DNA of 64,000 nt from Blasia pusilla (GCA_050084515.1 CM114271.1:35898001-35962000); one strand, 5' to 3'; counted from the stretch's first letter, positions 1 through 11,337 are shown. Notes: generated by a model not told the origin, from the letters alone. Made by a program: numbers and translations.

Positions 1-1
1 T

Positions 2-550
2 GATTCGCAACGTGCTTCTTTTGAGAACTCAGAGAAATGGCATGAGTATCAATGGCGTTCACAAGGTGATGGTTTGTTTGGTAGATCAGTTGCCCCTCCG
101 GGATATAAAGGTCACACATCCCATGATGAGACCTCCTCAAGAAGAGAATGGGATGATGAGTGGAGAGGAAGAGAAACTCCCCATCTATATGGGATTGGGT
201 TGAATGGTATGGGCTTGCCCCAGAACAAGAGTTCAAATTGGGCAAGGGAGGGAAGATCCCAATCTCAAATGTTTGGGAACTTTCCACGACCAAGCTTGGA
301 AATGTATGCGGGATATCCCAAAGGATCAGATCCTTATGGTGTCCAAAGCCATGTACATGGAAGTGATCCAGGAAAAATTGGATTTGGACCATCGGAAAGT
401 TATAATCTGGGGAATCAGCAAAGACGTAGTAGGGACTTCATTCCAAACTATATATATCATAGTCAAGGCATCTCACAGCCATATCAGAATTCTAGTCATA
501 ACAAAGATCCAGCAGAGACCAACCAAGCACCCCATGGATATACTGAGTAG
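2..550 (+). CDS. C-terminal exon of an unidentified gene (partial)
   Basis: A reading frame is open from the window's second base to a TAG at 548-550, giving 182 residues with no start inside the window. It is therefore the last exon of a gene lying mostly to the left. The peptide is low-complexity and probably disordered: rich in Gly, Ser, Arg, Asn, Gln, Tyr and Pro, with Arg/Trp/Asp-rich stretches and repeated Gly-Tyr and Ser-Gln pairs. No catalytic motif or membrane segment is visible. Such tails occur on plant RNA-binding and chromatin proteins, but I do not recognise the family. The codon content differs from the AT-rich debris that follows, and an open frame of this length in such DNA is unlikely by chance. 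An upstream acceptor is not visible. Confidence 0.5.
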   Translation, partial: DSQRASFENSEKWHEYQWRSQGDGLFGRSVAPPGYKGHTSHDETSSRREWDDEWRGRETPHLYGIGLNGMGLPQNKSSNWAREGRSQSQMFGNFPRPSLEMYAGYPKGSDPYGVQSHVHGSDPGKIGFGPSESYNLGNQQRRSRDFIPNYIYHSQGISQPYQNSSHNKDPAETNQAPHGYTE

Positions 551-1007
551 AAATGCTCTAAACACCCACCGTATGATGTAAGTACTATCTGATTTTAGGT
601 AAAGATTTCCTTGTTGTTTTAAAACCTTGCATATGTTGATGTTGAGTGAATTCCAAATCCTTGATTGGATTAGACCTAATTTACAAGTTTCCAAATGTTA
701 GTATTTAACATTCTTTCTTGTTTATTTTTTTAGAGATCTATGGAGTTTACAACCACTAGGAGTCAATCATGTACTACTCGACCTGGTACACATTCCATTC
801 ATGTTTTAGGTGCCACGTTTCATAACCAGGAGCGTTTGTATCAGTCCACCCCATCTCCAACAACTCACACTTTGGAAGTAGATTGCGCAAGGTCCTCTCC
901 CCAGTCTCTTTCTACCATAAGTCTCGCTTAGTGCGACGAGATCCATTTCCTCGTTTACCTACATGGATCATAGTGAAGATCAAGCAAACAAGGGTTCATC
1001 AAGAACA
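551..1007. other. 3' flank without a recognisable gene
   Basis: This stretch probably holds the 3' untranslated region of the preceding exon. A short open frame at 740-931 (+, 63 residues, Ser/Thr/His-rich) has no recognisable motif. Confidence 0.3.
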
Positions 1008-1735
1008 TCATATTGTAACAATATCAGAATAATCTGTTACTCTTGAAGAAACTAGTTTGCAAACTATAGCTATGTTGGGTAAATTATGTGCTCGTGTAAT
1101 ATTAAATAGGTGCATAACAAATGCCAACATTGATACTCTAGCACTGGAATAAAGAGGCTTACATGCATCAGCCATATCATCGTCTATATTTTTAGGGTCT
1201 TCATCCATGTCCATCTGATCATTGTTCCCATCTATTTCCCCACTATCCGATCTGCCTTCTTTGTCATGAAGATCACCGTATTGGGAAAAAAGTTCATTCA
1301 ATATTTTGTGCATATCAACTTCGTTATCTACGCCTTCTTGGTATGCTAGAGGTTGAGATTTGGTGAGATCTGCTGGCCCATCATGGTCTGCATATTCACA
1401 CGTTTAGCAAAATTCATGACAATGGCTTCATGTACTATTCTCTCATGCTCATCTTGTTTCAACTAGTCATCATCAGAGGAGTCCCATTATTCTCTACCTT
1501 TCCATATCCTACATAGAGAGAAACGTCGGTTTTTTCGTAAATGTTCCTCCACTTTGGGCAAGGAAATACTTCTTTGTCCTTTGCATACACTACAAGGACA
1601 CCTAACTTGCTTTATACCATCCCTTCTAGCATGAGCCTGCTCTCGGCACGAAATTTTAAAGTCATGTCGTGAAATTCTATCCATATGATTATGTGGTTGT
1701 CTACCCTTGCTGGCGCTCGGCGACTGGCTCATGGT
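1008..1735 (-). pseudogene. CACTA (En/Spm) transposase, N-terminal fragment
   Basis: On the minus strand an ATG at 1732 opens a peptide carrying RCPCSVCKGQ, followed by VEEHLRK. This is the Cys-x-Cys-x2-Cys ... His-Leu pattern of the transposase-associated domain at the start of plant CACTA TNP2-like proteins. After a broken stretch (1314-1486) a second frame (1313-1008) has an acidic run and then DACKPLYSS with a hydrophobic LFNI segment. That matches the block before the catalytic core in these proteins, which normally reads D-A-x-x-P-L-Y-P-G-C. The catalytic core is absent and frames are interrupted, so this is a dead fragment. No CACTA terminal repeats were seen. Family assignment is from remembered motifs. 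Confidence 0.6.
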
Positions 1736-2054
1736 GATTTTGGCTAGTCATTAGGGGATGCAGAGCTTCTAATGAACCTCAAAATAGAAAAGAAAATGAT
1801 GATTAGCTCTATTGATCATATGGAGTTTTATGATTTCAATGACTTAAACATTCATCAATTTCAAATTTTGATAGAATTATAAGAGAATGAAAGTATATGT
1901 GTATTTTTCAGAGACTATAAGCTCCACTTGTCAACTGCAATACCACAAGATACATACATTATCCGGTCAATTTCAATGATTATTATGTCTGACATCTACA
2001 AACATGAAATGAGTCTACTCCTTATGTAAGCATAATGTATTTTTTAAAACAAAC

Positions 2055-2384
2055 TTACTTCTTAGGAGAGCAATCCTTAAGGTTTCTGTGCAACCACTCG
2101 TCCTCCAATTTTGTATGTTTTGTATAGGCTGCACATACTTTTTCCCAACTACAATCCTGCCAATAAGCTAATGCTTTGGCCTCTTCAGGCCATCTTTGTT
2201 CCTCCTCTAGAGCAGCAAGAGCCTCATGAATGTAATGTTGGGCAGACTCTTCTTCTTGCTTCCTCAAATTTTCTTCAAATTGCACGATTTTCTCTAACTC
2301 AATCTCCTCCTCTTCTAGAGCCAATCGAATTGTAGACTTTTGAGACTGATCACTCAAAGTCTTTCCATTTACACTCTTTTCCAC
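2055..2384 (-). other. coiled-coil-like open frame, unknown
   Basis: A 109-codon minus-strand frame without an in-frame ATG encodes a strongly charged Glu/Gln/Lys-rich helix (about residues 22-75, with a run of Glu around EEEEIELEK), then a Trp-containing tail ending in a Lys-rich stretch. It lies upstream, in minus-strand terms, of the CACTA fragment and could be another exon or ORF of that element, or an exon of a lost gene. No family is recognised. Confidence 0.3.
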
Positions 2385-2469
2385 ATGTCTTCATCCTCCT
2401 ATCTGAACATGAAACATGGTTATCACCTTACCATCAAAATCAACTAACACGAGCAACCTATGAGGGGCT

Positions 2470-3130
2470 CATCTCTACTTGTGAAACCCATAACCAAAGC
2501 AGTGGTGAAGCAGACATAGCAAAACAGCATGGAAGAAGCACTGAAAACAAGAAGAATAGCAAGATGGGAACACAACTAAACTTCTACACCTTGACACATT
2601 TTGGGATGAAACCTATGGTCACTACTAAGGCTCTTACACAAAATTCATAACACAAAGAGCAAGAAAGCAAGAGCATGTGTTGATATTGCAAACTAGGTGA
2701 CACCATAATTGATAGTGTGAGCATTCACACTCTGTCATGCACTACCATCTGAGTATAGTCTCATTCTCTCTCTATATGTAGGGCCTGAACTATGGGAGCA
2801 AGATGAGAAACTATTAGTCGATACCAAAACCAAAGCAGTGAGCAAGTAGAACAACATGGAAGAAGCCATGAAACTACTTGGTCTCCTCCACAAAATTCAC
2901 AACACCATAGCAAAAGTATATGTTGAATTTTCTAAGCTGGTAACAACGGAATTGTTCGACACATTGTGGTGTAGCCCTAATTCTTTGTCCAAAGTTTTTG
3001 CACTGGAATGAAACCTATGGTCACTACTTGGTCTACTTTGCACAAAATTCATGATACATAGAGCAAGCTCTCGTATGTTGCATGTAGACATGATCAATAA
3101 ATTCTGCAATGCCAATCATCGAGAATCTGA
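2470..3130. repeat. diverged direct repeats, about 400 bp apart
   Basis: The motif GATGAAACCTATGGTCACTA at about 2604 recurs nearly unchanged at about 3006. Both are followed by similar stretches (ACACAAAATTCATAACACAAAG versus a close variant). A related block with 'CATGGAAGAAGC' occurs at about 2530 and 2857. The layout indicates an old tandem duplication of a roughly 0.35-0.4 kb unit. No coding content is recognised, and 3131-3680 shows nothing further. Confidence 0.5.
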
Positions 3131-3689
3131 GAATGCAAGATGTGTATTCTTCAACATAGCTTAGAAACAAGGCTACACTTTAGCATACCTGTGAACTTGC
3201 CTTCGTTACCTTCTTCACTTGCAAAACACATCCAATGTGTTTAGATACTTGTTGCTTTAGATCAAGCTAAACTTCACAGAGTTTCTAAATAGACACAAGC
3301 AGATCTTTTGGTGTCTGATACACAAAGTAAGAGTCCTTATTTGGAGACTATGTACCCTAAATCCTTCCATAAATCTGTTGCATTCAAAGCAGATCAGCAA
3401 TGGCTATTAACTCGAAAGTTGTTGAAAGTCACTTTATCACACCAAAGTCACATTACCTCAACATAGATTCAGTACTTCTTATCAAACATGATGCTATCTG
3501 AGATGATACTTCTCAGAGCTAGTCAATGTTAATTAGTCTACAATAGGTTCTGGTTTCTTGAGTACCTCCGATCTCAAATGTAGTCAGAATTGAGGAAAAT
3601 AGTGCTTCTACGTTGATTGTGGATGATGGTGTATTGAGAAGTAAACAACAGATCTGAAGTGTTTATAAATGGGAAACATTTATAGTTCT

Positions 3690-5640
3690 CCAGTGTAGTA
3701 TTAACTGCGTAACATCCATTCTGGATCAACTGATAGTTGATGGGACTAACATCAATGCAAAAGAGAATGTGTTAGATCTAATTCATAGCATGCCTCAAAG
3801 GTATAAAGGCTTTTTTTTATTTCTATTCAGGTTCAGCCCAATTTGACAAATGACAACTCTCATTCCTCAATTTTTGCAAGAGGAAACTTATAAGAAAAAT
3901 ATGGATGGGGATGCTAATTCATCAACAACACTCTCTATTAGGGGGAAGCAAAGATTCAATCAAGGCAGAGGAAACTAGAAGAAGATTTCTATCACATCAA
4001 TGCCCTGTTTCTATTGTAAGCAGTTAGGACACATGTTCAAGAATTGCCCTAAAAGACTGCAGAAACTAGAGTAGAGTAATATTGTTGAATCTAAACTCTA
4101 CACAACAACAATAAGTGCCTAAAATACTCCAAATACAGCTTGGTATGTGGTTAAAGGAGCTACTTAGCATATGGCTCACTACCTCAACACACGTTTCAAG
4201 CCAGAAATGCAGATCAACAATTATTGGTGTACTTGGGAGATGACACATCCCAGCCTATTCAAGGAACATGGTCTGTGTGCATCAAGCTTCTTAATGGAAT
4301 ACAAACTGTTGTCACGGCTGTGCTGTTTGTTTCTAGTCTCAAGAAGAATCTATTTTCAATGGATCACTTTGATCAAACAGAGGACAGGTCATAATCAAGA
4401 ATTGCCGATGCATGTAGTCTGAAATACAAAGTTGGGATAACAAAAGCAGAAAAGTAGATGTAAAATCTGAAGAAGGTACTCTTCTTGGTTACGACAAGCA
4501 AAGATAAGCATACATGTCGCAGAAGAAATTCAACAAGATTATCATTACCTATAGGGATGTAAGATTTCTAGAGGGCAACATGGCTTATGCTTGTCTGTGT
4601 GAAGAGAAGGACAAAGATAACTTTTTTGAGTTCGTGAAGGCTTAGGGAACAAGTTTAGTGGGATCCTTACCAACTCCAACATGGACTACCACTCAAGGAA
4701 TAGATGTAAAATCACCAAGTATGATCATTCCAAGCACTAGTACGAGTGCTAATGTGATTCCAAAATATATCATGCTTATTGATGCTGCACTCGAACAAGT
4801 TCAGATGGAGCCACGGATTGTTTACACAGAGTCCAACAACAGAATTCCAACAGAAGCAAGACTTGGACCAAGAAGACCTGAAAGGGTTTCAAGGCAAGTG
4901 CAGAAATATGATCCTGCACATCAAGAATTGCAGGCAAGGAATGTAAAGAAGGAGAAGTTAACTCGTGTGTTATTGAGTCAATTAGAGAATAATGTCCATA
5001 TTGAAGAACCCAAGACCTATAAAGACCCTCTTTGTGCAACAAGTAGTTCACTGGAGGGATGCAGTGGAGGAAGAGCTTAAATCCATGAAGTTGAATTGTT
5101 AAAACATGGTCATTCACCTCACTCCCACCAAGTAGAAAGGCCTTGGGATGTAAATGGGTTTTCAAAATCAAGTATAAGGCAGATGGGAGCATTGAAAAGT
5201 ACAAGCCAGATTAGGTTCAAAAGCCTATTCATAGATTTATGGTGTGGACTACACCAAGCCATCCTCCCCTATAGTCAACGCAATTTCAATTCGAGCTATG
5301 CTTGCTCTGGAAGCACACTTTGATCTTCAAGCACATTAGATGGATATAAAGACAACATTTCTGAATGGTAAATACTTAAAGAGGAAGATACATGGAGACG
5401 CCTAAGGGGATATCAGATCCTACTTGCCAAGTTCAAGTATGTAGACTTTACAGGTCCATTTGTTGACTGAAATATTTTCCAAGACTGTCATCAAATGATG
5501 GATAGTTTTCAGATCAAAGTAGGATTTTGAAGATCTGATAATGACACAAATGTGTATATTCTGAACAAGCAGGAAACTTTTGCTCAATTGGCGTGATGCA
5601 GAGATGATGCTAGACTCATTAGCAATTGTACACCATTGCT
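3690..5640 (+). pseudogene. Ty1/copia retrotransposon polyprotein, decayed
   Basis: Successive copia domains appear in order across several frames. A gag end lies at about 3735-3900. A CCHC zinc knuckle (CFYCKQLGHMFKNC, Cys-x2-Cys-x4-His-x4-Cys) lies at 4005-4047. A protease remnant at about 4140-4390 has VKGATQHM where an intact enzyme has a VDSGAT-like site, so the active Asp is lost. A linker lies at 4450-5000. The start of reverse transcriptase lies at about 5030-5400, recognisable by CKWVFKIKYKADGS and FLNGK. RT continues in pieces to 5640, where the inverted duplication described separately begins. Stops and frameshifts are numerous. Integrase is largely missing between protease and RT, indicating an internal deletion. 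Confidence 0.8.
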
Positions 5641-5962
5641 AAATCTATTCAGGACTTGATGAAGAAGGAGTTGAAAATGACAAATCAAGGAGAAATCCTT
5701 CATTTCCTTCAGATGGTAGCAACGGAAGGAAGGATGGATGGATTAGACTATCTCGCATTGAGATAATGTACTTGCATAAGTTAAATGCAAGATAGTCTAA
5801 TCCATCCATCCTTCCTTCTGTTGCTTCCATCTGAAGGAAACGAAGGATTTCTCCTTGATCTGTCATTTTCAACTCCTTCTTCATCAAGTTCCGAACAGAT
5901 TTAGCAATGGTGCACTTGTGCAAATACATTATTTACATAAATAATGTACTTGCAAAAGTTAA
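5628..5962. repeat. 131-bp fold-back of copia RT sequence
   Basis: The arm at 5628-5758 is repeated in inverted orientation at 5785-5915 with only scattered mismatches. The two arms are separated by a 26-base loop (5759-5784). The left arm is still in sense orientation with the copia RT: it reads QDLMKKELKMTNQGEI, matching the RT block before the YFLG-like motif. The right arm is therefore an inverted copy of RT sequence. The loop motif ATAATGTACTTGCATAAGTTAA (5763-5784) recurs at 5941-5962, and an inverted partial copy precedes it (about 5919-5934). The order is arm, loop, inverted arm, inverted loop piece, loop. A transcript would form a long hairpin. Confidence 0.85.
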
Positions 5963-5974
5963 GATGTGTGATTA

Positions 5975-6640
5975 CAACATTGCAATTGTAGGACTTCCAG
6001 AAATACTTGGTTCCCAATCTCCCATGAAATTTTGAAACTCAGCTGATTGTTATGAAGTGATAGAGAAGTCAGCTTGTGGCAGTCGAAGAGTTCTCCCGGA
6101 ATTGGTCCAATAAGGGAGTTATTATTCAGTGCTAATGTCTATAGAGCAGTCAACCTTCTCAATTTGGTGGAAATTTAATCCTTATTTAGGTCCCGTAAGC
6201 TTTTTCTTGAAAAGGTTGAGTCCCTCCAATTTTACAAGCCCTGCAAAAGAAGAAGGCCAAAACTCTCCATCAAACTGATTCTTCGATTCTTTCATAGAAA
6301 TGAGGTCTGACAGATTACCAAATAACTCCAAAATATTCCCATGAAAATCATTCTTGTCTAGAGACAAATCGTGAAGTCGTAAAGATGGAATCCAAAGTGC
6401 CACTCAACTTATTCCTGCGTAGACTAAAAATTTTCAGTTTTTTCAACTTGAAGAGAGACGAAGGAATAGAGCCTTTCAAATCGTTGGCTGAGAAGTCCAC
6501 ATTCTTCAAGTTGCTAGAGTTTCCTATCTGATGAGGGATCGTTCCCACCAAACTTCTCACTCCATACAGATTTAGTAATCGTAGATTTTTGAGCTAATCA
6601 AATGCAACAAGCTACCACAGACAAATGGGAATGAGATTGG
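5975..6640 (-). pseudogene. leucine-rich repeat receptor-like protein, fragment
   Basis: Minus-strand translation gives consecutive plant-type extracellular LRRs. Reading from 6640 downward: LKNLRLLNLYG, then VGTIPHQIGNSSNLKNV, LKGSIPSSLFKLKKLK, LSGTLDS, LHDLSLDKNDFHGNI, and further LxxLxLxxNxLxGxIP units near 6100-6000. These are typical of LRR receptor-like proteins and kinases, which bind ligands outside the cell. A TAG interrupts the first unit (about 6596), a frame change occurs near 6380, and another stop lies near 6128. No signal peptide, transmembrane helix or kinase domain is present. It is a truncated pseudogene abutting the copia fold-back. Confidence 0.75.
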
Positions 6641-7480
6641 AGGTGACAAAGTCCCTTTCCACGCAAGACTACCAAGAATGTTGGGTGTGAGGAGGAGCAG
6701 GATATTAGCCTTAGAGTATTACGAAGCAAATTCCAGGTAGGTTGGGTAGGATGGGGAGAAAGTGAGATCTGTTTGACTTTCAAACAACTGTATCAAAGGC
6801 AATTAGAGAACCAGAGGGTGCATGTAATACCCGAATTTTTTTTTCATAAGTTTCGTTGTCAATTTCCACAGGCGTGATCACCTCCTCGACATCTCCTAAA
6901 ATTGTATTCAAGTGCTGGATGTACGCCTGCTGATTACATTCCGTTACCATTAGAACGATATCTCCTCACTCTCCTCTCCTACAATTTAGGAGCCTCGATA
7001 TCATCATAACCTCCTTCCCGACCCTTAGAGAAATCTTGGGCTCTGGGTGCAAAACCCAAACCCTAACGGCCACATCATCATGCTACGTAATCCAAATGGG
7101 AGTCATTTCTTTTAACTCTCACTTATTTGAAAACCTTGACTAGATAACAATGACTCAGTGTGCCCTCCATGACTAAACAAATGATTCTATATGAAGCAAA
7201 AGGATTAAAAATGACTCCAAGAGTCATTGTGATGATTTTTGAGTCATGAAAAGCTTTTGAGTCATTAAGTATTGAGTCATAAAATCGGGTATTTCCTTCT
7301 AGTGATACCAAAACCTCCCATACCTTCATCTTCAAGCTAGGAATCATGATGATCTACTCTCTTCCCATCCATAATAATGTTCCATTCTAACTTCACTTAC
7401 CATTAACATCTTGACTTATTAACTCTCAAATCCAAACCCTCTTATAAATAATAATAATGAAGAAAGAGGGAAATTCCAAA
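6641..7480. other. non-coding, nothing recognised
   Basis: No open frame has a recognisable motif. The first part may extend the LRR pseudogene's N-terminal region on the minus strand (6600-6790), but no motif survives. The rest is moderately AT-rich. Confidence 0.3.
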
Positions 7481-7489
7481 ATATGGGAA

Positions 7490-8130
7490 TTAGGGAGTCT
7501 ATGGGGGTATCAAAATCACATTTTTTATAGAAGATCAATGAGTATCCGCAAGGTACCTTCAAGGAGGTTGGAGGAAAAATGCAAGAGGTCAAGGATAACA
7601 TATTAATGAAAAGTAAGGGTAACTTAAGAGAGCATGTTTCCCCTTGTTTTAGACTTATTTGGAACCATGTTGAGAAACTTATTATTTTAAGCAAGTCCCT
7701 CTTAGGAACATAGTTGAGTTTCCATTTGGAGAATTGATCCTTCATCCCCCTACTATAGGTCAAGAGCCAAGGAGGTAACCTTCAAGCACAAGTCACCAAG
7801 GAGAGAGCTTGGGAAGAGGGAAGGGATATATCCAAGGAGAGAGAGTTTCGGAGCTCATTTTCTCTTTGTTGAATCTTCTTTCTTGAACGAGTAGAGCTAT
7901 AGTCCTCCTTGCCTTATGAGTAACCTAGGCCTCTCACTATGAGAGTGGGTTTGGTTTCATATGAGAGAGACATGGAGTATATGAGAGATTTGATATCACT
8001 TGATTTAATTCGAGATATTTTGGAACATGGTCGTTTTTGTGTGAAGCTGTCATGAGGGAGTATGGTATCTTTTGTTTATGTCTTTGTGTTTGGTAACAAC
8101 AATGTATGTTGTGTAGCAATGTGTTAACAC
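7490..8130 (+). repeat. dispersed LTR-like repeat, copy 1
   Basis: This block shares long stretches with 27640-28275 on the same strand: GAGAAACTTATTATTT, GGTCAAGAGCCAAGGAGGT, GGAGAGAGCTTGGGA and GCAATGTATGTTGTGTAGC. It also matches the complement of about 25700-26130 and 45350-45900. The uniform length (about 0.6-0.7 kb), lack of coding capacity and scattering in both orientations suggest solo LTRs of one retrotransposon family. Exact ends and target-site duplications could not be fixed by eye. Confidence 0.65.
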
Positions 8131-8330
8131 ACAACAAGGGAAACAAAGACCAAAGTGGATAATAACAAAAGTATATTCTAAAGAGAAAGGGTACAAAATA
8201 ATATTTAGGAATACTTAAATGCATTAAAAAAAAAGTTTAAGGGAACCAAATGGCTTGTTCATACCAAATATTCATCACTCTATTTAACTAGAGTACCACA
8301 CTGATCCCACATTGATCCCATACTACCCCT

Positions 8331-8730
8331 CTAGGTCCTCCACTCTATCTCCATCATGGTCCATTTGACGAGAAGATAAATAAGCAAAAAAAGGGTGCTC
8401 CTAAGGCTTAAGTTCTTAAAATATACAGCCACAAAAGACGTAAAATTTTCCAAAAGAAGATCCATGTTGTTAAAGATGATCAACAAAGAGGATTCTCGAT
8501 AGGGTAAATTATTTATGGGGCACTCAAAAGAGTTGGGACTTAATAGGTCTTCAAACATTTGAAGGATCCTCCAATCAAAGGATTTAAAAAGAGTAAGGAG
8601 GCTTCTAGACATTTACATGGTCCTAATGAGATATATAAGGTGTCTACCAAAACACTAGGAAGTAGCTTGAGGGTCATCAATCTTTGTGAGGCTATCAATA
8701 TGAAGCAGATCCTAAATAAGAGCCCCATTG
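8331..8730 (-). pseudogene. non-LTR retroelement fragment (second copy of the 38-41 kb family)
   Basis: Minus-strand frames read FDWRILQMFEDLLSPNSFEC and an adjacent piece around DTLYISLGPC. These align residue by residue with the post-RT region of the larger element at 38347-41310, which reads FDRKILQAFGDLLGPGSLEC. The fragment covers about 400 bp equivalent to roughly 39330-39660 of that copy. It has a frameshift in the middle (frames 8331-8612 and 8540-8728 overlap). No ends, poly-A tail or target duplication were found. Confidence 0.65.
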
Positions 8731-9417
8731 GAAATCCTCATAGAGGCGATGTGGCTTGTAATGGGTGTCATGCTCGTACACATCATCATACAATCTACAT
8801 TGTAGCTCATATCAATACAATAAACATTGTGGATGTAGGTAGATCCATGTACATACAAAAATAAACTTATAAATGTATATCAAGATCACAAAAAATGAAG
8901 TAAAAATATCTTACATGGAAAACTCCACACTTGAATCTACATGCATATAGTCATCATTTGGCCCCTCTACTAAGGTTGCTACATCCTATTAGCTTGACAT
9001 AGTCAACCAACATAGGAAGGTAGACGCATGCTAATATGACACTAGCCCTAAATATAAACCCTAAATACCATGCCTAAGCCCGCCCAATGGCTCTACTGTG
9101 CGGGTCTGTTGTGGGCTACGCGCGAGCCAAAAAATGGGTAGATGTGGGCTCAGCTAGCCTGGGTCTATGCAACGGGATTGGATGCGGGCTGTCTGCACCC
9201 GAGCCCACACACACATGCCCCTGAACTTTTTTTGTGTGCAATCTTGTTTGTGTTGAACATGTGTTGCATTTCAACCCATTTTCATCCAAGGTCAAATGAC
9301 TTGACTTACAAATCACCTAAAAATTGCACTCATATAGTAATAGATCCTTCTTGGTAAGCTACCTAATACTCTTGTTGGTCTCTACCAACCACCTCAATAG
9401 TTTATGATGAATGATGA
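8731..9417. other. non-coding, nothing recognised
   Basis: No supported gene. A GC-richer pocket (9070-9210) contains overlapping short frames on both strands with no motif. Confidence 0.3.
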
Positions 9418-9693
9418 TCATGCAAGGATTTCCAAATAAATAGCATACATGTGAAATATATTATGTATGGCCCATATTGTAGCCAAGCACTCTCCCTCAT
9501 AGAAGTTGTACTTCATTTGTGCAATATTTTTCAATCGACTCGCATAAGCCACAAAAAAATCCCTTTGCTCGTTATCCTTTTGAGTGAGCATTGGTACCAG
9601 GCCCAACACACTTCGATCGGAATGTATCTCAAATAGATGACCTATAATAGGTTTCAAAAAAGGATCCACCATAGACACGGGCGATGTGCTCAT
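9418..9693 (-). pseudogene. Ty3/gypsy RNase H fragment
   Basis: The 91-residue minus-strand frame reads FEIHSDRSVLGLVPMLTQKD, then DFFVAYASR and YEGECLATIWA. These are the conserved blocks of Ty3/gypsy RNase H, which normally have a T-D-A-S start, an A-S-R block, and a Glu in the Y-E-x-E-C-L-A block. The first catalytic Asp (HSD) and the Glu are still present. The reverse transcriptase that should lie on its upstream (right) side is missing, so this is a deletion product. The neighbouring minus-strand debris at 9694-11080 belongs to an upstream part of a similar element. Confidence 0.75.
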
Positions 9694-11080
9694 GATCCTA
9701 CACTCGCCGCATCCAAAAACACTATTGGGTCAATCCATGCACGCACCTGATGTGCACTCTTCACCACCCGTGACCTCGAATCGCCCAAAATCGGTACATT
9801 CTCCAAAATGTAAGGTGGAGAACGAGACTGATGCTCCTGCAAGTTTTGCAAGATCCTCATCATCTCCCTAAAAACCTAGATCGAGTGTCAACTAACCTAC
9901 TACCTTATCTAGCACTCGACTGGCCCTGACACGTCCAACCTACAATGACCAAATCAATGGTCCCTACCTGCTCCAAGTCCTACGCCCCCAGCAACGAAAT
10001 ATCCCTCGATAGGGAACTCTCGTATCCTTGTACAGCCGACCCAGATAACAATTCAGAAAAACGGAGGCATAATTGCGCCATGTGTCATAGTGAAATGGGC
10101 ATTGCAAACTCATCAAGCTCAACATACAAATATTTTTGCACGTGCACTCTTGCTTGCAAAACAACAGCCAATCCACTACTGATTTCCAAATAGATCTAAC
10201 ACCCGAATACCCTCCTCTAGGATGCATGCGCCACACAATCATTGTGGTGTCCAAGGATGTCATAGAAGTACTCTTGGCTACCTCGGGTTCCTCTGACCCA
10301 TCACGCTCTGGTGCAAAGGTCTTACTCCACACCGTCTGCACATGCTCATCGGCCAAGCGTCGAAGCTCCTCACTCAATCAAGCCCCACAACAGCACCTCT
10401 CCTCCACGGAATGATGCGGCTACCATAACACTCCTCTCCCTAGAAGTTTCAGGCGTGGATGTGTCCACTGCATGGACATACCCCTCAATCAAATAACAAG
10501 GCCAAGTGATGGTGTTGGTTAATGTTGCTAATGTCGCTATCTCTCCTAGCCGTCGCTCGATCACTCCACCCGTGAATCGAACGTGTAACAAGCTAAGTCG
10601 CCCATCACCTGACTATCATACTAGTCTGTAGGATGTTGACTCTTCCCAATAATCCAGGTAAAACCCCATTGGGTATAACAGTGCTCTTCAACCAAGACGT
10701 CGTACGACTCGACATGAGTCACTCTTGCCTTGGCTCGCACCATGGACTCATCTAATGGATGTCTCGAGAAAATCCTCACCACAATCTCATGTCAAGTGAT
10801 AAATTGTGTTGTACTTGCTCCATCCAAAGATGTCTGTATCTTGAATGGAAAATGCTCCATATTGGCCCTTGTTAGGCCCAATCCTATAAATGCCACCTTT
10901 CCCAACATCAAGGGTTACGCTCTTGAATCCAACAAGACGCGTTGCGGAAAAAACACTTTACCTCTTGGACTCATTGAGGTGTTGTGGAGGGCTTATGCAA
11001 GAGTGGAGCGTCCCTCAGATTTTTTGGTGGATTCTATTGTGGATCTACGTCATCGATCACAAGTAGTGAGTTGACCGCCG
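9694..11080 (-). pseudogene. Ty3-like element, gag/protease-region debris
   Basis: On the minus strand, short frames carry GKVAFIGLGLTRA (about 10870-10910), PFKIQTSLDG, ESYDVLVEEHCYTQWGFTW (about 10650-10710) and SEELRRLADEHVQTVW (about 10320-10375). I associate this block with the protease-proximal region of a plant Ty3-type polyprotein, where the first motif is followed by an Asn-Ala-Glu-Ser-Tyr-Asp-Val-Leu block. Stops and frameshifts break it throughout. It lies upstream, in minus-strand sense, of the RNase H fragment, with RT deleted between them. The family assignment is moderate because no unmistakable catalytic triplet is seen. Confidence 0.45.
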
Positions 11081-11337
11081 TTGACTGTGATGAACAAGAT
11101 TGGCATGCCACGGGCAACCTTTCCCATCTTTGTGAGTTTTTCCGCTTCCTATGCATACAAGGAGGCCAGGCTTGGCTTGGTTTGAGATGACCAGGTATAG
11201 CGGTTGGTGGAGCCCAATGCCAATGAGCAACAACGAGCGATAGGATTTCCCACAAGAGTGACGACATCAGTTTCTTAGGAGTTATAGGAGTTTTTTTGCA
11301 TTTAGCATGCAAGATTTGGGTACGCTAAAGGAACCTA

